From UBA10427 sp003500135 (GTDB taxonomy: Bacteria; Bacteroidota; Bacteroidia; Cytophagales; Cyclobacteriaceae): a stretch of 25,583 nt of DNA. The notes under the pieces are model-generated. The model ran no database searches. It was given only the letters and a program-made list of their open reading frames with translations, and was not told where the DNA came from. Location: positions 1 through 25,583 of the forward strand of contig CAWZYQ010000044.1 of assembly GCA_963966275.1 (NCBI GenBank). The letters run 5' to 3'. How positions within the stretch are numbered: position 1 is the stretch's first letter; each line of letters starts with the position of its first letter. Below are positions 8,442 through 17,270 of the stretch, piece after piece. Made by a program: the position numbers and the translations under genes.

Positions 8442-11258
8442 CTAGTATTTGAACAGCTGATCATAAGTAAATGATACATAGTACAATCCACGTATCTGTG
8501 CGCTACCCAGGCTCGTAGTATATGCCTGATTGAGAATATTTGAGCCTCCGATTTTAATGGCAGACTTTATTTTCGGTAAGCGAAAGTTAACCTGCATATC
8601 CAGGGTGCCAAATGCCGGTATGATTCCTGAACCAAAAGAACTTTCCCATAAAAAGGCCTCCTGCCAGCGATAACTGATATTGAAGCCCATTCTCTTAGTT
8701 ATTCGGTTACTTCCAAGTGATATATTAAATCTATAATTCGGGGTATTAAAGCGCGACTGGTATCCCCTTTCAGGAGAAATTTCAGATATAAGTTCATTAT
8801 AAGCTACGTTTGCCCCCATGTAAAACACCCGGAAAAACTGATAATCCATACCAACCGCCCACCCCCAGTTGCGAAGTTTTTCCGGCGTACTGATGGTCGT
8901 CTGGAATCGCCTTTCTTCCGTTGTGAACGGATTTTGCACTAATGACTGGTATGCATGAAAACCATCATATTCACTAATAAAAGAATTGAAGTCAATCATA
9001 ATGCGGTCATTGAATAAAAGGCCCTTGTATCCTATTTCATATGACACCATTGTTTCCGGTTCGAATTCAGGGATGATAAAGGCTCCATTGGTTGTGTCCG
9101 GATCGGCAAGGACCGGGTTGGCGCCGACTAGCGGGTACAGGGGCTCCTCATCAAAACCATAAGAATTTTGTACTTCTTCTAATCCACCAACCACTCTTAC
9201 TCCTCCAACATTTATATCTAACCACTGATCGGAGGTGGCTGCAAATCTAAAAGCTGTTTGAGCCGAAGCCCTTATGTTGTGCTTTCTATCGGGTCCGGCA
9301 CTGTAAACTAACGAAGCCCTGGGTGTTACCTCACCCCTGAAATATTCATGCTTGTCATACCTTGCCGATAAATTAAGTTTTAGCCTGTCATTTAAAAAGC
9401 GATCAATATATTGAGCATAAACTCCCCATTCTGTCAAAAATATGGGGCCGGTCTTATCAAAATAGACTGTACCGTCGCTATCAATTTTAGTTCGTCGGTA
9501 TTGAAAACCAACCATAAGATCAATATTTTCGAAGTAATCGCGAAAGTTGTACATGCCTTCCAACTGCATCATTGAGCTAAAATCAAATATGGCCGACCCG
9601 CCATCGTTAATAGACTTATTGGTGATGTCATTAAAATAGGCTTGAAATTCCGGAGAGCCGGGTAGAGGTAAAGCTGGTTTTTCCGGATCCTGTATCACGC
9701 CATTCGCTGTTCGGTTATCAGCCAATAATCTTGCAAACTTATGCGCCTGATCCTCATTTCCACCGGTAAGTCTGCTTTGCAGAAAGCCTGCGATGTAATC
9801 CTGAAACCACAATTCACTGGGTTTCCAACTTTCATTGATCAATGCGGCAGTGGCGCCGGCATCATAAGCCTTACCGGAATTTTCCCCGACGTACCAGTAC
9901 CGTGCATAATAATTTGGGTTCGTTATTTCCGCTTTAGCGCGGTACATGGTGAAATCGTTAATTGAAAATCTGTTTTGAGCGGTATACACCGCTTGTCCGC
10001 TGGCATAATTCCCCTCAACATTTATTCTGAGGTCATCATTTAATTTATAAGATAACGCTAGGCCCGTCTTTAAATTTCGGGCATCGTAGTTGACAAGGTG
10101 TTTTTCTTCCCATCCTGTTCTTGTCAGTTTTTGGTCAGGGATGAGATCAAAAATGAAATTATAGACTGAATCATATTCTGAAGTACCGGGAGTGAGGCCG
10201 TTTGTTTGAGCAAACCCGTCTGCAACGGCAGGGGCAATAACTTTCATGTTCAGGGCATTCTCATCGCCATAGATATTCACACCATCATAACCGGGGTTGC
10301 TTTCCCTGGTTGATGAATTGTCATCCAGGTTGGTCTTGTCCCTGTAGTCATTGGCAATCCAGTCCTGCGCTTCGAGGTAAGATAAGGTCGCTTTCACGGC
10401 AAGCTTGTCGCTAAACGATTTTGCCCAACGTAAACTCACATCGTAGTAGGGCGAAGGGTCCTGGTAGTCCACACCAACATGCATGGCGCCAACCTGAACA
10501 CTTCCCGAAAGGCCCTGGTATTCAAAAGGATCTTTACTTGTGATCAGTAAAGTGCCATTCATGCCCCCTGTGCCATAAAGCGCCGATGAGGCCCCGGTAA
10601 GTAATTCAACACTTTCAACATCAATCTGGGATATGCCAAGAAGGTTTCCTGCCGCAAAATTTAGCCCGGGAGAGGTATTTAACACTCCATCGATAATTTG
10701 ATTGAAACGAAAATTCGTGGTGCCATTAAATCCACGAGTGTTCGGCGTACGGAAGGTAAGGCTCTGAACGTTCATATCTACGCCTTTGAGCCGGTAAAGG
10801 CCGTCGTAAAAATTTGGTGTGGGCATTTCAGATATCTGTCGTAAGTTCAGCTTTTCAATGGTTACCGGGGATCTCAAGCTGCTTTCTTCTATTCTTGAGG
10901 CCGATACCACAATTTCTTCTCCAAATAGTATATCTTCACTCAGCGTGATATTCCGAACATATTTACCCGGCTTATCAAAAACTTCCTTATACTTTTGAAA
11001 CCCAACCATAGTAGCTACCATAGTCCTGGTAGTATTTAAGGTGGTGGTAAAAAAATAATTACCTTCTTCATCTGTGGTGGTCCCTCTATCCGTATTTTCA
11101 AAATATATATTTACACCAAACAAAGGCTTACCTGATTCATCGGATACCTTTCCACTAATTGAAATATTCTGTGCCTGCGCATATACAAATTGAATGGAAG
11201 CTTGCAGGACGACAGCAAAAATCGTGAGGACTACACCTCTTCCAACTAAGATGTTCAT
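8442..11258 (-). CDS. TonB-dependent outer membrane receptor
   Basis: A 938-residue receptor. The signal peptide (about residues 1-28) ends at VYA-QAQN. A carboxypeptidase-regulatory-like Ig domain follows (ISGKVSDESGKPLFGVNIYF through residue ~110), common in Bacteroidota receptors. A TonB-box-like EIVVSASR (about residue 115) precedes a plug domain with LKGVDMN, NTRGFNG and the LLTGASSALYGTGGMNGTL stretch. The rest is a 22-strand-type beta-barrel ending in an aromatic C-terminus (YDQLFKY). No SusD partner is adjacent, so this is a stand-alone receptor; the substrate (siderophore, cobalamin, peptide, glycan) is not readable. It is divergent from the lipoprotein gene across 82 bases, so shared control is possible. 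Confidence 0.92.
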   Translation of the reverse strand: MNILVGRGVVLTIFAVVLQASIQFVYAQAQNISISGKVSDESGKPLFGVNIYFENTDRGTTTDEEGNYFFTTTLNTTRTMVATMVGFQKYKEVFDKPGKYVRNITLSEDILFGEEIVVSASRIEESSLRSPVTIEKLNLRQISEMPTPNFYDGLYRLKGVDMNVQSLTFRTPNTRGFNGTTNFRFNQIIDGVLNTSPGLNFAAGNLLGISQIDVESVELLTGASSALYGTGGMNGTLLITSKDPFEYQGLSGSVQVGAMHVGVDYQDPSPYYDVSLRWAKSFSDKLAVKATLSYLEAQDWIANDYRDKTNLDDNSSTRESNPGYDGVNIYGDENALNMKVIAPAVADGFAQTNGLTPGTSEYDSVYNFIFDLIPDQKLTRTGWEEKHLVNYDARNLKTGLALSYKLNDDLRINVEGNYASGQAVYTAQNRFSINDFTMYRAKAEITNPNYYARYWYVGENSGKAYDAGATAALINESWKPSELWFQDYIAGFLQSRLTGGNEDQAHKFARLLADNRTANGVIQDPEKPALPLPGSPEFQAYFNDITNKSINDGGSAIFDFSSMMQLEGMYNFRDYFENIDLMVGFQYRRTKIDSDGTVYFDKTGPIFLTEWGVYAQYIDRFLNDRLKLNLSARYDKHEYFRGEVTPRASLVYSAGPDRKHNIRASAQTAFRFAATSDQWLDINVGGVRVVGGLEEVQNSYGFDEEPLYPLVGANPVLADPDTTNGAFIIPEFEPETMVSYEIGYKGLLFNDRIMIDFNSFISEYDGFHAYQSLVQNPFTTEERRFQTTISTPEKLRNWGWAVGMDYQFFRVFYMGANVAYNELISEISPERGYQSRFNTPNYRFNISLGSNRITKRMGFNISYRWQEAFLWESSFGSGIIPAFGTLDMQVNFRLPKIKSAIKIGGSNILNQAYTTSLGSAQIRGLYYVSFTYDQLFKY

Positions 11259-11340
11259 GTATTTTTATTTCAAACTATGTCTGTTATGATAATTAAATAT
11301 ATATATATTAGCGAAAGTATTAAATTAAAATGCAATAAAC

Positions 11341-11922
11341 ATGAAAATTGGAAAGTTACCCCTTCTTTTGTCAATTATTTTAGCCTTTTTAGTAGTAGGT
11401 TTGTCATCCTGCAATGATGATAACAATGATAATAGCACAGATCCTTTGGTGGGTATTTACACTTTTTCTTCAGCTACTCTATCAGATGATATTGAGGTTG
11501 ATGGCAATGTGGCATTGCCTGCCGGAACCGATTTTACCGCATTGATCTCAAGCGCACTGCTTGGTAGTGCAAATTGTAATGATCCGGCAGATTCAAGAGT
11601 AGAGTTAAGGGAAGATGGTACGATCTGGTTTTTCTGTGCGGGCGACGAGGGGTCTGCGCAACAAAATGGTACCTGGGAAGTGAATGGTAGTCGTACTCAG
11701 CTGACTTTAACTATAAATATCAGCATTACTCCTGGTGCACCTGCCACACCTTTCCCTCTCGGTTTGGACGACCTTGATGAGACAAATGGAATTAAGGGAA
11801 ATGTAGAAGGTATTCCATTGCCTGTAGCGACCTTACTTGGCCCATTTTTCCCAGATGCTGATTTTGGTGATAATTCTAATATATTGGTTAATGTGGACAT
11901 AGAATTTGATTCAGCCTCATAA
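11341..11922 (+). CDS. Small lipoprotein, possibly lipocalin-like and surface-exposed
   Basis: A 193-residue lipoprotein. The signal peptide ends in a lipobox (VGLSSC), and Cys24 is followed by NDDNNDN. Such an acidic run after the Cys resembles the lipoprotein export signal that sends Bacteroidota lipoproteins to the cell surface. The mature part has the look of small lipocalin-like proteins: VGIYTFSSATL near the start, ELREDGTIWFF, then GTWEVNGSRTQLTLTI. Two further Cys residues (NCNDP and FFCAG) could form a disulfide. It is divergent from the receptor gene and ends before a strong terminator. I do not recognise a specific family; a binding or accessory role for the neighbouring receptor is inference. 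Confidence 0.7.
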   Translation: MKIGKLPLLLSIILAFLVVGLSSCNDDNNDNSTDPLVGIYTFSSATLSDDIEVDGNVALPAGTDFTALISSALLGSANCNDPADSRVELREDGTIWFFCAGDEGSAQQNGTWEVNGSRTQLTLTINISITPGAPATPFPLGLDDLDETNGIKGNVEGIPLPVATLLGPFFPDADFGDNSNILVNVDIEFDSAS

Positions 11923-11950
11923 GCGAAACCAGAACCATACAATAAACATC

Positions 11951-11980
11951 AAAGCACAGGTGAGCCATCTGTGCTTTTTT
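11951..11980 (+). terminator. Rho-independent terminator after lipoprotein gene
   Basis: A perfect 9-base-pair stem (AAAGCACAG at 11951-11959 and CTGTGCTTT at 11969-11977) with a 9-base loop is followed by a T-run to 11980. It lies 28 bases after the lipoprotein stop, in a convergent gap with the SNF2 gene. On the minus strand the T-run is only three bases, so it mainly serves the plus strand. Confidence 0.8.
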
Positions 11981-12052
11981 ATGAAAAAAATTTAGTTCTA
12001 GAGCATTATACTCGACAAAGTTACTACCGGCTTTAGTGTGAAAACACTACAC

Positions 12053-14992
12053 TTATTCAAGTAGCTTTTCAATGTCGTCTTTAGACAGGTTTTTAACAAA
12101 GCTTTCTTCAGTGGTGATCAGGTCATTTGCCAATTGCATTTTATGTTTCTGCAGGGAAAGTATTTTTTCTTCCACCGTACCTTTAGAAATAAATTTATAG
12201 GTAAAAACTTTATTCATTTGACCTATACGATGTGCCCGGTCCACTGCCTGTTGTTCAACCGCCGGATTCCACCACGGGTCGAGCAGAAAAACGTACTCAG
12301 CTTTTGTTAGGTTCAAGCCTACGCCACCGGCTTTTAGCGAAATCAAAAATACCTTGATCTCATCATCGTTTTGAAATTTATCTACCTGTGCCTGACGATC
12401 CTTAGTGGATCCATCGAGATAGGCATAAGGCAGGTCATTTTTTTTGAGATAATCCTGGAAAATGGCTAAATGCTTGACGAACTGACTGAAAACTAACACC
12501 TTATGATTTTCATTGATGGCATTGTTCATCATATGAATTACATCTTCCAACTTGCCGGAATCACCTTTGTATGATTGATCCACCAGTAGTGGGTGGTTGG
12601 CAATCTGGCGCAATTTGGTCAATCCCTGAAGTAGTACCATTTGCGATTTGTTTACGCCAAACGATTCAATATTTTCCAGTATTTGGTTGCGATAGTACGA
12701 TTTGGCTTCTTCGTAAATTTCCTCCTGCATGGCGGTCATGGAGATGTACTTTATATTTTCCACTTTTTCCGGCAGCTCAGTTGCTACCTGTGATTTATGC
12801 CTCCGTAGTATGAAGGGCTTTATGATGTTGAATAGCTTCTGGGTTTTTTCTGAATCCTTTTTCTTTTCGATTGGGTTGAGGAATTCGTTTTTAAAGAAAC
12901 TCTGATTACCCAATAACCCCGGATTAAGGAAAGTCATTTGCGACCAAAGGTCCAGCGTACTGTTTTCCAGTGGCGTGCCGGTAAGAATGAGCCGATGCTC
13001 GGATTTGAGTTTTTTCACAGACTTGCTGATGATGCTGTTGGGGTTCTTGATTGCCTGTGATTCATCTAGAATTACATAATTGAAATAAAATTCTTTCAGA
13101 ATATCGATATCCAGTCGCACTATTCCATAGGAGGTCAGCACAAGGTCTTTGCCTTCAAACTTTGAGGTATCTTTATCACGATTCGTGCCGGTATAAACTT
13201 GGATTTTCAGATTGGGCGTAAATTTTTTCGCTTCCATTTCCCAGTTATACACGAGGGAAGTAGGCATAACCAGCAACGAAGGGGTTTTTTTACCCTGGTC
13301 TTTTAACGATTGTAGCATGGCCAGTGTCTGCACTGTTTTCCCAAGCCCCATATCATCGGCCAGACAGCCTCCGAAGCGGTATTTGTTCAGGAACTGCATC
13401 CAGTTAAAACCCGCTTTTTGATAGGGTCTGAGTTTGCCTTTAAACTTCGTAGGCATAGGGGTGTCTTCAATTTCCTCAAAGTTACGAAGCTTCTCCAGCT
13501 TTTTACTCATCGATACCTTGGCGAGGTTGCCCAATTCCAGTTCTTGTACAAGCGCCAGGTGGTGCTTCTTAAGTATCAGGTTGCCATTGTTTTGCTTGTG
13601 GTCGTTCATGAAAGCAAAGAGCTCGGAATACTCCTTAATCCATGAGTCCGGTATCACGCCGATTTCCCCATTGGGCAGCTTGACCTCATTACCTTTTTTG
13701 AGAATGATTTTACGCAATTGTGAAAAGGGGATTTCATAATCACCGAAGCGTACCACGGAATGTATGTCAAACCAGTCAATGTTTTCCTTGATTTCTACGG
13801 AAATCGACATCTGGCCAACGAAATATTTCTTGTCCTTGCTGCCTTTTTGTTTTATTTCAAAATTTTCTTCTTCCAGAATTTCTTTGTGCTTGCTCAACCA
13901 TTCCAGGGCCCGGGTTTTTGGTAAAGTGAGTTTGCTATCTTTTATTTCAAGCCCCAGCTCCTGAAGAAGCCGTACAAGCCTGACCTCTTCTTCAACGTTT
14001 CTCGAAACCTTATGGAATACATAGCGATCTTCCTGCTTTTCCAGTGTAACGCTAACGCCATTGGTATGGCCTGATTTAAAATTGAAATTGCCATAGTTAA
14101 ATGAAATATCCAGCAATATTTTTTCCTCTTCCATCACCTCAGTAGGTTGATTCCCATTCTCACCAAATAGTGTTAGGGATGGAGTATTGCTGGCCAGTTC
14201 GCTAAAAGTAATTCGAGGCTCAGGGTTATACCTTTGGACCTGTATATCAAAGCCTTTGGCATATACATCAAATGAGGCTACGAGTGGCGCCACAAATTTG
14301 CGATAGTAGGTTTCTTCAACCTTTTGGGGTATTACGATAAATTTTTTCCGAAGAAAGGGAATAAGCTTATGACCATCTACATCCTTTTTGAAGCTGTATA
14401 ATTTATCATTGGCGATCAACCAGGCAGGTTCTTTACAAATAATATAAGAACCATTAGCAGTGAAATTTAGTTTTTCGCCGGCGTACTTTATAGTGGGGAA
14501 ATAGTGGGTATTATCGTCATTTTTTCTGAAGTGAAAAAGTACAGTAGCTTTTTCGGGCATCACTTCAATTTGTTTCCATGTAGGTTCGCCATCGCTGCCC
14601 ATTTCAAAAAGTAATTTGCCCTGAAGTTTTTCAAGCACTTTAGCCCTCCGAATTTCCAAATAGTTTTGAATGAGCCCTTGTCTCGTATTATCAGGCTTTT
14701 GTTTATTGTAAATCTTTTCAAAAAAGAGCCTCGGCTTGATGCGTACCTTATTGAAATGCTTGATCACAGCATCCTGATGCATGGAATCGGTTAACCCGAT
14801 CAATTCATAATCCGTTTCATCAAGGCCATTGGCAAACTCATCGGCATTTTGAGATGATATGTTCTGATGCTGAAGTGTAAGCTTGCCCTGATCATCCAGT
14901 TGTACCACGAATGACTCAAATAAATAGCCGAGGTACTCGTGCTGATAAAGCGAGTAAATTAATTGGAAAGGTTTACTAGTTGAAACGTTCAT
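12053..14992 (-). CDS. SNF2/RapA-family DEAD/DEAH-box helicase
   Basis: A 979-residue ATP-driven nucleic-acid translocase. The N-terminal ~500 residues are a poorly conserved accessory region seen in bacterial SNF2 proteins. The motor has motif I DDMGLGKTVQTL (near residue 544), motif II DESQAIKN (near 642), motif III LTGTPLENS (near 670), the helicase C segment KVLVFSQFVKHL, and motif VI QAVDRAHRIGQ (near 920). All catalytic residues are present. I start at the ATG at 14992; a TTG five codons upstream is less likely. Bacterial homologues remodel stalled polymerase or protein-DNA complexes; the target here is unknown. A small hairpin (12034-12049, GAAA loop on the plus strand) lies just past the stop but has no T-tail. 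Confidence 0.92.
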   Translation of the reverse strand: MNVSTSKPFQLIYSLYQHEYLGYLFESFVVQLDDQGKLTLQHQNISSQNADEFANGLDETDYELIGLTDSMHQDAVIKHFNKVRIKPRLFFEKIYNKQKPDNTRQGLIQNYLEIRRAKVLEKLQGKLLFEMGSDGEPTWKQIEVMPEKATVLFHFRKNDDNTHYFPTIKYAGEKLNFTANGSYIICKEPAWLIANDKLYSFKKDVDGHKLIPFLRKKFIVIPQKVEETYYRKFVAPLVASFDVYAKGFDIQVQRYNPEPRITFSELASNTPSLTLFGENGNQPTEVMEEEKILLDISFNYGNFNFKSGHTNGVSVTLEKQEDRYVFHKVSRNVEEEVRLVRLLQELGLEIKDSKLTLPKTRALEWLSKHKEILEEENFEIKQKGSKDKKYFVGQMSISVEIKENIDWFDIHSVVRFGDYEIPFSQLRKIILKKGNEVKLPNGEIGVIPDSWIKEYSELFAFMNDHKQNNGNLILKKHHLALVQELELGNLAKVSMSKKLEKLRNFEEIEDTPMPTKFKGKLRPYQKAGFNWMQFLNKYRFGGCLADDMGLGKTVQTLAMLQSLKDQGKKTPSLLVMPTSLVYNWEMEAKKFTPNLKIQVYTGTNRDKDTSKFEGKDLVLTSYGIVRLDIDILKEFYFNYVILDESQAIKNPNSIISKSVKKLKSEHRLILTGTPLENSTLDLWSQMTFLNPGLLGNQSFFKNEFLNPIEKKKDSEKTQKLFNIIKPFILRRHKSQVATELPEKVENIKYISMTAMQEEIYEEAKSYYRNQILENIESFGVNKSQMVLLQGLTKLRQIANHPLLVDQSYKGDSGKLEDVIHMMNNAINENHKVLVFSQFVKHLAIFQDYLKKNDLPYAYLDGSTKDRQAQVDKFQNDDEIKVFLISLKAGGVGLNLTKAEYVFLLDPWWNPAVEQQAVDRAHRIGQMNKVFTYKFISKGTVEEKILSLQKHKMQLANDLITTEESFVKNLSKDDIEKLLE

Positions 14993-15246
14993 AATTTGGC
15001 AAATCAACCCGCAAGTTATGGATAAGTAGGAGAAAAAAAGCTGATAAATGTCAAAAATTCGATAAAAAAGCGATGAAAAAGCAGTGTTAAGGGGAAATTG
15101 TTCAAAAATATTGATTGTCCGTTTTTGTACAGACTGCCACGAAATAGTTCGAAAATGAACACTTGATCTGGTGGGAATTGGCTCAAAATGAGTTACAGCG
15201 CCATACTTATGACTGGTACATCATTTGCCTTCAAACTATTAGCAGT

Positions 15247-15255
15247 AAGGAGGAG
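15247..15255 (+). promoter_or_regulatory. Strong Shine-Dalgarno site deciding the start at 15259
   Basis: AAGGAGGAG is an almost ideal anti-16S match, spaced 3-5 bases from the ATG at 15259. Such strong sites are unusual among the other genes of this window. It supports starting the following membrane protein here rather than at the TTG 96 bases upstream. Confidence 0.7.
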
Positions 15256-15258
15256 TTT

Positions 15259-15828
15259 ATGTATAAATTGGCGCTAACAATTATATGGAGAAGGATCCTC
15301 ATATATCCCTGGTATTTCTTAATTAGAGTAGCGGGATTGACGATGGGTCTTTTGGCCATTTTGATCATTTGGGCCTTTGTATTGGATCCATTTGGCGCCA
15401 TGTTTACCGGAAGTGCCGTAATCAATACCTGTAATTTGGTCGATTGGTTAATTTTTTTCAGCATCCTGCTCACCATGGAAGCGGGGTATGTTGTATTAAG
15501 TATCAAAATGAAGGTTTATGAGGAAATGTACAATGTAGGGCGTTGGATCGGAGGCTCTCAAAAAAGTGCTTTGATCTTTATTTCAAGTGACACATTCATC
15601 CTGCATTTATTTGCTATGCTTTTCAGCTTTATCATGCTTGATACGGTATTGGAAAGCAGTACCTTAGGGGCTTATTCGGTGATATCCTTGCGTAATACAG
15701 GCAGTATTGTTTATTGGGGTTTCATTGGCATTATTATATTTACGGCCACCTTGATTTCGTCAGTATCCATTTTGCTTTGGCAACGTTACCTTTACAGGGG
15801 GTGGCTGTATCGAAGAAATTCTGACTAA
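15259..15828 (+). CDS. Four-helix membrane protein resembling an FtsX/MacB permease without its periplasmic domain
   Basis: A 189-residue protein with four hydrophobic helices (about residues 24-43, 62-83, 112-132 and 155-175). The N-terminus (WRR...FLIRVAGLTMGLLAILIIWAFVLDPF) follows the pattern of helix 1 in Bacteroidota ABC permeases of the FtsX/MacB type (GLxxGLxxxLLI). After helix 2, the cytosolic segment EEMYNVGRWIGGSQKSA resembles the EIGIRKVLGAS coupling loop, and the last two helices fit TM3 and TM4. The large periplasmic domain that normally lies between helices 1 and 2 is replaced by about 20 residues. No ABC ATPase gene is adjacent. The resemblance is my pattern reading, not an alignment. 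It could instead be an unrelated four-helix protein. Confidence 0.7.
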   Translation: MYKLALTIIWRRILIYPWYFLIRVAGLTMGLLAILIIWAFVLDPFGAMFTGSAVINTCNLVDWLIFFSILLTMEAGYVVLSIKMKVYEEMYNVGRWIGGSQKSALIFISSDTFILHLFAMLFSFIMLDTVLESSTLGAYSVISLRNTGSIVYWGFIGIIIFTATLISSVSILLWQRYLYRGWLYRRNSD

Positions 15829-15891
15829 TTCATAATATTTTCAGAATAATAAGTTATTATACTAGCAGAAAGCAACATAAGCAAAAAAGTA

Positions 15892-17133
15892 TTGATCAGG
15901 AGAATAGGTTGTTTCATATTATGTACTTTGGCCACGTTTTGGGTACTGGATGTTGAGGCGCAATTTATTGGTCTACGCTTACCTGAGGGCAAGAAACGTG
16001 TGGAAATACCCTTTGAGGTTCATAACAATCTGATTATTGTTCCGGTACGGGTCAATCGTTCCCTGCCTCTTAAATTTATACTGGATACAGGCGTTCGGTC
16101 CAGTATATTGTTAGACAAGGACTATGCCGATCTGCTGGGTTTGGAATACCTTAGAAAGATCACTATTGCAGGGGTAGGAGATACCAAAATAGTTGAGGCC
16201 TATGTCACCAATGTAGCCTCAGTAGAGTTGCCGGGCACCATTTGCGAAGGTCAATCCATATTAGTATTGGACAGTGACTCTCTGGATTTGAAAAGCCATA
16301 TTGGCGTTGAGGTTCACGGGATTATCGGTTATGAAGTTTTCAGCAGGTTTGTAGTCGAAATTAATTATGCTCTTAAAAGATTGGTATTGTATGAGAAGAA
16401 ATATTTTAAACCCAGACGTAGTTGGTCAAAGGTCGATATTGAAATACTGGACACCAAGCCATATGCCAGGTTTCCGGTTTGGTTTAACGAGGACCAGGCG
16501 CTAAAGGCCAAGCTTCTGATTGATACAGGCGCCAGTCATGCATTGGTACTGTTTGAACCTACCAGTCCGGTCATTAGATTACCTGAACCGAATATCCATG
16601 CCAGGTTAGGCCAGGGGTTGAGTGGTGAAATATATGGCCATCTGGCAAGAATTGATTATGTCAAAATGGGGGACTATTGCCTGGACGAGGTGATAGTTTC
16701 TTTTCCCGATGAAGAAACCTATTCCGATTCACTTTCAGTGGTCAAACGAAATGGTACCCTTGGAGGGGAGATACTTTCGAAATACACGGTGATATTCGAT
16801 TATTTTGATAGTAAGATGTACCTGAAAAAAAATCACAAATACAATGATTCATTTGAATACAATATGAGTGGGATAGACTTTGTGGCAAAAGGCACTGAGC
16901 TAAATCGTTTCGTGGTGAATAAGATAAGGCCGGGTTCTCCCGCAGAGGAGGCCGGGGTAAAAGTGAATGATGTTATATTGGTTGTAAATGGTCAGAGAAG
17001 CAAGGACTACAATTTAAGCCAGTTGTATAACCTTATGAACTCCAGAGAGGGTAGGAAAATCAAGATTATCGTAGAAAGAGAAGGTCTCGAAAAGCGGCTT
17101 AAGTTTAAATTCAGATTAGAGCGGGAAATTTAA
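15892..17133 (+). CDS. Retropepsin-like aspartyl protease with C-terminal PDZ domain
   Basis: A 413-residue secreted or periplasmic protein. The start is a TTG: no in-frame ATG exists between the upstream stop at 15850 and the signal peptide, and starting here gives one that ends at VEA-QF (about residue 24). Two retropepsin-like units follow, each with an Asp-Thr-Gly site: FILDTGVRSS (Asp65) and LLIDTGASHA (near residue 211). They may form a pseudo-dimeric active site within one chain. A PDZ domain (about residues 325-405) includes GSPAEEAGVKVNDVILVVNGQ. PDZ domains usually bind protein C-termini. It starts 63 bases after the mini-permease-like gene on the same strand. The substrate is unknown. 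Confidence 0.85.
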   Translation: MIRRIGCFILCTLATFWVLDVEAQFIGLRLPEGKKRVEIPFEVHNNLIIVPVRVNRSLPLKFILDTGVRSSILLDKDYADLLGLEYLRKITIAGVGDTKIVEAYVTNVASVELPGTICEGQSILVLDSDSLDLKSHIGVEVHGIIGYEVFSRFVVEINYALKRLVLYEKKYFKPRRSWSKVDIEILDTKPYARFPVWFNEDQALKAKLLIDTGASHALVLFEPTSPVIRLPEPNIHARLGQGLSGEIYGHLARIDYVKMGDYCLDEVIVSFPDEETYSDSLSVVKRNGTLGGEILSKYTVIFDYFDSKMYLKKNHKYNDSFEYNMSGIDFVAKGTELNRFVVNKIRPGSPAEEAGVKVNDVILVVNGQRSKDYNLSQLYNLMNSREGRKIKIIVEREGLEKRLKFKFRLEREI

Positions 17134-17230
17134 ATACCCGATACACATCTCTAAAATTGTAGATATTCACGAACAAACAGGAAGTGTAGTATTTACCCAC
17201 CATCAATCTCTTTTTATTCCACGATTTTTT

Positions 17231-17238
17231 TACCTTTC
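17231..17238 (+). promoter_or_regulatory. Possible -7 box upstream of serine hydrolase gene
   Basis: TACCTTTC matches the Bacteroidota -7 consensus TAnnTTTG at seven of eight positions and lies 32 bases before the ATG at 17271. A T-rich stretch (17211-17215) is at a suitable -33 distance. Weak, position-supported only. Confidence 0.3.
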
Positions 17239-17270
17239 CGCATCAATTGATCCACATAACTGAATTGACC

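Noticed and set aside
12034..12049. Terminator after the SNF2 gene
   Set aside because: A neat 6-bp stem with a 4-base loop is present just past the stop, but there is no T-run on the minus strand.
15163..15258. Longer N-terminus for the four-helix membrane protein from a TTG at 15163
   Set aside because: The added 32 residues do not look like the protein family, and an almost ideal Shine-Dalgarno site stands before the ATG at 15259.
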